From: Polynucleobacter sp. es-EL-1
Lineage (GTDB): Bacteria > Pseudomonadota > Gammaproteobacteria > Burkholderiales > Burkholderiaceae
DNA: 64,000 bases
Direction: 5' to 3'
Assembly (NCBI RefSeq): GCF_018687975.1
Contig: NZ_CP061310.1
Coordinates: 496,001-560,000, forward strand
Part shown: positions 60,222 through 64,000 of the stretch, one piece after another
Position numbering within the stretch: position 1 is the first letter of the stretch
Layout of the letters: each line of letters opens with the position of its first letter
Made by a program: the position numbers and the translations under genes
The notes under the pieces: generated by a model
Database searches by the model: none
Told to the model about the DNA's origin: nothing
What the model saw: the letters and a program-made list of their open reading frames with translations, nothing else

Positions 60222-61888
60222 GTACAGTCAAACCCTCTGCATTAAATGCACCTTTGTTGCGCTATGAAGATTTTTCGATTTCTTTTGGCGCGGGACGGCG
60301 CGAGAAATTTGCCGTTAACCATCTCGATTTAGAAATTGGCATTGGTGAGCGCGTTGCCTTGGTTGGTGAATCTGGTTCAGGCAAGACGCTGACTGCTTTA
60401 GCGCCCCTTCGTCTTGAGCCTGAAGGTGCTAAAGTTTCTGGCCGTATTTTATGGAACGGTCAGCAGGGCGCTCAACCACCAGTGGATTTATTGTCCTTAC
60501 CCATATCAGACATTCGGCAGATCCGCGGGCGCGAAATTGCGATGGTTTTTCAGGAGCCGATGACTGCTTTAAATCCACTCTTTACTGTGGGCAATCAAAT
60601 TGTTGAGGCTGTGCAGGTTTATCAGCCCTTGATTTCTAAAGCAGATTGCATGTCTGCTGCCATTGATTTGCTGCAAAAGACGGGAATCCCTGAACCAGAG
60701 AAACGCTTTCATTCTTATCCACATCAACTTTCTGGCGGGCAACGCCAACGTGCCATGATTGCAATGGCATTGGCCTGTAAACCTAGACTACTCATTGCAG
60801 ATGAACCCACTACGGCACTGGATGTCAGCTTGCGTTTGCAGATTTTGGATTTACTCAAAGAGCTGCAAGAGGAGTCAAAAGATCATGGCGGTATGGCGAT
60901 TCTTTTGATTACGCACGATCTGAATTTAGTGAAGCATTTTGCCCAGCGCGTTGCTGTGCTCAATCAAGGCAAGCTCATGGAGGTGGGATCTACGAAGCAG
61001 GTCTTCAGTCATCCTACTGACCCCTACACAAAGTCTTTAGTCAACAGTGAGCCAGTGCGCAATTTAGCGCCAGTGATGCCTTTAGCCCCAGTCTTGCTGA
61101 AGACAGAAAACCTATCGGTTTCCTACCCGGGAACAGAGTCTGCTGCGTGGTTTAAAAAACCACCTCGCCATCAAGTGCTCCGTAAAGTCGGTTTTGAGTT
61201 AAAGCAAGGACAAACCATTGGCGTGATTGGCGAATCGGGTTCCGGTAAAACGACCTTGGGTATGGCAGTGCTTGGTTTGCTTGGAGATTCTGCTGCGCAG
61301 ATTACGGGTGAAGTAGATGTATTGGGTCATGACTGGCAGGCGCTCAAACCAGTAGAGCGACGCGCTATGCGTTCAAGCCTGCAGGTGATCTTTCAGGACC
61401 CTTTTGGATCTCTATCCCCGCGCATGAATGTCATGCAAATTATTTCTGAAGGTCTTGATATTCATTTCCCCAATTTGTCTGCTGCCGAACGGGAATCGCG
61501 TGTCTTAGATATTTTGCGTGAGGTGGGTATTGATCGCTCAGCATTAACGCGCTATCCCCATGAGTTCTCTGGTGGGCAAAGACAGCGCATCGCAATTGCG
61601 CGAGCTTTAATTCTAAAACCTCAGATTTTGGTATTGGATGAACCGACTTCGGCACTGGATGTATCGATTCAAAAGCAGGTGCTCGCCTTACTTACTGAGC
61701 TACAAAAGAAATATAACCTCGCTTATTTGATGATTAGTCATGATTTGGCTGTTATTCGGGCTATGTCGCACGAGATCATGGTTCTCAAGCAAGGGCGGGT
61801 AGTTGAATTTGGCGATACCGAAACCCTCATCAAGCACCCTCGTCAGACTTATACAAAAGAACTGTTTACGGCCGCAGAATTGACTTAA
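60218..61888 (+). CDS. yejF: Peptide ABC transporter ATPase YejF (double domain)
   Basis: A 556-residue protein with two complete ABC ATPase domains. The first has GESGSGKT, LSGGQRQRAMIAMALACKPRLLIADEPTTALD. The second has GESGSGKTT, FSGGQRQRIAIARALILKPQILVLDEPTSALD. Both carry the oligopeptide-type C-terminal extension. It powers YejABE import. In other bacteria Yej transporters import peptides, including microcin C. It is the last gene of the operon. Confidence 0.95.
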   Translation: MSTVKPSALNAPLLRYEDFSISFGAGRREKFAVNHLDLEIGIGERVALVGESGSGKTLTALAPLRLEPEGAKVSGRILWNGQQGAQPPVDLLSLPISDIRQIRGREIAMVFQEPMTALNPLFTVGNQIVEAVQVYQPLISKADCMSAAIDLLQKTGIPEPEKRFHSYPHQLSGGQRQRAMIAMALACKPRLLIADEPTTALDVSLRLQILDLLKELQEESKDHGGMAILLITHDLNLVKHFAQRVAVLNQGKLMEVGSTKQVFSHPTDPYTKSLVNSEPVRNLAPVMPLAPVLLKTENLSVSYPGTESAAWFKKPPRHQVLRKVGFELKQGQTIGVIGESGSGKTTLGMAVLGLLGDSAAQITGEVDVLGHDWQALKPVERRAMRSSLQVIFQDPFGSLSPRMNVMQIISEGLDIHFPNLSAAERESRVLDILREVGIDRSALTRYPHEFSGGQRQRIAIARALILKPQILVLDEPTSALDVSIQKQVLALLTELQKKYNLAYLMISHDLAVIRAMSHEIMVLKQGRVVEFGDTETLIKHPRQTYTKELFTAAELT

Positions 61889-61989
61889 GGCTATCCAAGG
61901 ATTCTGCGTCATGAGCTTTTTTGGTGCATGCATGCCCAATAATCGTAATAAATTGATTGAAAACAATAAGTTAGCCATTGAGCTAGGGT

Positions 61990-62018
61990 TTGTTGAAATC
62001 CCACTTCTTTGATAGAAT
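61990..62018 (+). promoter_or_regulatory. Sigma-70-type promoter directly before the NlpC/P60 gene
   Basis: TTGTTG (61990-61995), 17-base spacer, TAGAAT (62013-62018). The ATG at 62025 is only 6 bases beyond the -10 element, so a transcript starting at the usual distance would be leaderless or nearly so. No ribosome-binding site precedes the ATG. Confidence 0.5.
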
Positions 62019-62024
62019 GAACTG

Positions 62025-62717
62025 ATGTCACTTCAAAACAAGCTCTTTCAGCCATCTCTCAAGTGCTCGCCTTATGCGTTTCTTGTAGCGCTAGCTTTGT
62101 TTGTGCAGCCGGCCGTGGCTGCCGATGCTTCATCGGATCAGGCAAAAGAAGCTCCGATCGAGAATGTTGATGAACCCAGTAAAAATGCTGCAAAACAAAG
62201 TATGTTTCAAGCAGGCAAGTCTTATTTTTTTCGGGTGTCTGACCGTTTAGCTGATTCGGTAACAGTCAAATCTGATGAGTTAATAAATCGCTCCATGGAA
62301 GTGATTGGAGTGCGTTACCGCTGGGATATGGAATTACCGCAGTCGGGTTTGGATGGCAGTAGTTTTGTCGGCTATGTTTTTAAAGATAAGTTGGGCTTCT
62401 TATTGCCTCGCAAGTCAACTCAAATGAGCCAAGTTGGTAAGCCAGTGCAGCGTGATGATTTGCAGCCTGGTGATTTGGTATTTTTTAATACGATGCGCCT
62501 AACGTTTTCTCATGTAGGGATCTACGTTGGCGATAACAAATTTATTCATTCGCCATCCAAGGGTGCGAATGTGCGTGTGGATGATCTCAATAGTCTCTAT
62601 TGGGATAAGCGCTTTGATGGTGCGCGACGCCTCTATAGTGATGGCTTAGATCGCAGTGAGCGCCAAGAACTTCTCAATGAAGTTAATAAGTTAAAGCGTA
62701 AAGCGCAACTCCTCTAG
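62025..62717 (+). CDS. NlpC/P60-family protein lacking the catalytic cysteine
   Basis: A 230-residue exported protein. The signal peptide (about 1-32) ends AVAA. The NlpC/P60 domain (about 84-195) includes INRSMEVIGVRYRW, LQPGDLVFFN, the catalytic-type histidine in FSHVGIYVGDNKFIHSPS (H163) and ARRLY. In active enzymes the nucleophile is the Cys of DCSGF; here the same place reads DGSSF (G111). The only cysteine in the whole protein is C14, in the signal peptide. It is therefore probably a non-catalytic peptidoglycan-binding or regulatory protein. A helical Lys/Arg/Glu tail (about 207-230) ends it. Confidence 0.88.
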   Translation: MSLQNKLFQPSLKCSPYAFLVALALFVQPAVAADASSDQAKEAPIENVDEPSKNAAKQSMFQAGKSYFFRVSDRLADSVTVKSDELINRSMEVIGVRYRWDMELPQSGLDGSSFVGYVFKDKLGFLLPRKSTQMSQVGKPVQRDDLQPGDLVFFNTMRLTFSHVGIYVGDNKFIHSPSKGANVRVDDLNSLYWDKRFDGARRLYSDGLDRSERQELLNEVNKLKRKAQLL

Positions 62718-62891
62718 AGCGCTGCAGTCTCAAAAGCTTCCCGCTAAGCGGATCGAGGTACCTAGACGCCCAACCCCAACCGCTGGAATATTATTGGTAG
62801 TTGCACTAAATCTTGTTGATATTCTTATATCTATTTCAAGAATTGTTCACGCTAAAGATGGTGGGGTAGTACCTAAGCCTTATTGGAGTTG

Positions 62892-63803
62892 CTAATCGTT
62901 TTTGGCCTTTAGCATCTCTTTAATAATGAGCATTTGTTCTTGCGTCGCCACTTCCCCTGCCAAGATGGCGGCGTTTCTGGATCTAAAGTCGCTTCCACCC
63001 ATTTGCTTGAGGTGGGGCGTAATCACGATGTCAGCGCTTTTCAGTTCATATTGATTGATACTGCGTTGCATGATGGAGATGGTTTGTTGCATCACCCCAA
63101 AGGTACCGCTAGCATCTTGGTGAAGAGGTTCAGAGGAGATATTCACGGCAATCACGATTGTTGCCCCCATTTGTCTCGCATAACTTGCGGGCACTGGAGC
63201 AACGAGGCCACCGTCAACATAATCCTTACCGCTAATGACTGCGGGTTGAAAGACGCCGGGAACGCTACAGGAGGCGCGAACTGCTAGCCCGGTATTGCCT
63301 GAGCGAAACAACACCCCTTTGCCCGACTGGAGCTCGGTGGCCACAATTCCCAAAGGAATACGCATCTGCTCGATAGCTCGATTTTGTACTTCGCGATTAA
63401 TCATGTTTTGCAGGGCATCACCTTTAATGAGTCCTCCGAATCGCCCGGAAAAGGGGAGATCCCAATCCGCTATGGTGGCCTCATCTAGGTTCAAAGCAAG
63501 GCGATTGAGCTCATTGCCGGTAGCGCCCGAGGCAACAAGTGCGGCAATGACACTGCCCGCACTACTACCCACAATAATGTCGGGCCTAATACCTTGTGCC
63601 TCTAAAGCTTTAATAACCCCGACATGAGCAAACCCTCTGGCGGCGCCTGCGCCAAGTGCCAGCCCCAGGACTGGCTTTTGCTTAGGGGTGATGGAGCACC
63701 CGGTGATGGCAAAAGCCCCAAAACCAAGGCTCAAGCCAAGAAAATGACGTCTTCCTTCTGCCTCTGACGACTGCGAAGGAATTTGGGCAAAATTTTCATG
63801 CAT
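62892..63803 (-). CDS. Patatin-like phospholipase, lipoprotein (RssA-like)
   Basis: A 303-residue protein. The N-terminus combines an RRHFLG twin-arginine-like stretch with a lipobox (ITGC, about 33-36), so it is probably a lipoprotein. The patatin domain has the oxyanion loop GAGAARGFAHVGV, the nucleophile GSSAG and the Asp of YVDGGLVAPVPASYAR. These form the Ser-Asp dyad of patatin lipases. It resembles RssA/YchK but is exported. Phospholipid or acyl-ester hydrolysis at the envelope is likely. The 174 bases between it and the convergent NlpC-like gene hold no supported gene. Confidence 0.9.
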   Translation of the reverse strand: MHENFAQIPSQSSEAEGRRHFLGLSLGFGAFAITGCSITPKQKPVLGLALGAGAARGFAHVGVIKALEAQGIRPDIIVGSSAGSVIAALVASGATGNELNRLALNLDEATIADWDLPFSGRFGGLIKGDALQNMINREVQNRAIEQMRIPLGIVATELQSGKGVLFRSGNTGLAVRASCSVPGVFQPAVISGKDYVDGGLVAPVPASYARQMGATIVIAVNISSEPLHQDASGTFGVMQQTISIMQRSINQYELKSADIVITPHLKQMGGSDFRSRNAAILAGEVATQEQMLIIKEMLKAKND

Positions 63804-63827
63804 GTGGCTATTGTATTGAGCCTCCCT

Positions 63828-63995
63828 TATAATGGGTTCACGGTGAACGAAAAGAACTTCGTTTCAGCGCGGGTAGCTCTCTCAAGACTCGTTTTTTGAG
63901 GTTAATTGCCCGTAGTAGCTAAAAGAACACCACCAACCCATTACTAAATACATTTTTAAAGTCTCATCAGGTTGCTACCTGATAGCCCGAATTTT
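63828..63995 (+). promoter_or_regulatory. Promoter and structured 5' leader of a gene starting at the window edge
   Basis: TATAAT at 63828-63833 is a perfect -10 with a weak -35. Around the expected start site lies the dyad GTTCA-CGG-TGAAC (63836-63848). The ~155-base leader can form several stems: AACGAA/TTCGTT (63846-63863), CGGG/CCCG closing a multibranch (63870-63912) with CTCAA/TTGAG inside, and ATCAGGT-TGCT-ACCTGAT (63966-63983). An ATG at 63996 begins a gene of which only five bases are seen. The leader could be a riboswitch, attenuator or protein-binding leader; no known class was recognised. Confidence 0.4.
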
Positions 63996-64000
63996 ATGGA

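Overview
The window looks like chromosomal DNA of a freshwater betaproteobacterium. The protein families, moderate G+C and compact gene order fit Burkholderiaceae, most likely Polynucleobacter; this is inferred from recall of family content, not from a search. Genes lie close together, many sharing ATGA or TAATG stop/start overlaps. No insertion sequence, prophage or CRISPR array was seen. The only RNA gene recognised is tRNA-Ser(CGA), just downstream of serS.

Layout. 1-98 is the 5' end of ilvD. 328-2067 holds an orphan FixJ/NarL-type response regulator and a RodZ-like HTH membrane protein. 2123-4728 is a reverse-strand ppa-nadE-PII group. trxB (reverse) diverges from ftsK-lolA-serS-tRNA-Ser (4908-10411). 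11006-17864 is a respiratory and redox stretch: di-haem cytochrome c peroxidase behind an FNR-type box, a Tat-dependent type II sulfide:quinone oxidoreductase, two small envelope proteins, a peroxiredoxin and a cytochrome bd oxidase. 18084-21943 is a ferric-iron ABC transporter with a Fur-like site at fbpA. 21963-28936 is a mixed block of small genes, including a histone-H1-like tail fused to an unknown domain, AsmA, a HigBA module, SlyX, a PIN protein and YaeQ. 29037-32867 carries a flavoprotein, hemN and ompW, the last behind two perfect FNR-type boxes. 32921-41477 has a small kinase, Uup, an amino-acid permease, CbpAM, a sugar-acid dehydratase, a 3-hydroxyacyl-CoA dehydrogenase-like protein and a pirin. 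41551-46020 has a doubly membrane-anchored TAXI protein with a DUF3422 partner, then flavocytochrome c sulfide dehydrogenase. 46204-49783 is a three-gene glycosyltransferase/sialidase-like/membrane-protein operon. 49844-54059 is a Bug-type binding protein with three CoA/organic-acid enzymes. The right end holds chrA-fabI, yejABEF, an NlpC/P60 protein lacking its catalytic cysteine, a patatin lipoprotein, and a structured leader for a gene that starts at the window edge.

How the genes work together. Three themes recur. The first is low-oxygen respiration: FNR-type boxes at ccp and ompW, cytochrome bd, and oxygen-independent haem synthesis. The second is sulfide handling: SQR plus FccAB, with peroxiredoxin and a bd oxidase nearby. 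The third is uptake and breakdown of small organic acids: Bug, TAXI, CitE-like, PrpD, hydratase and UxaA proteins. No wholly new multi-gene system is proven. The best candidates for something undescribed are the histone-tail fusion, the cysteine-less NlpC protein, the AT-rich dyads framing the sulfide/peroxide cluster, the glycosyltransferase-sialidase operon, and the TAXI-DUF3422 pair.
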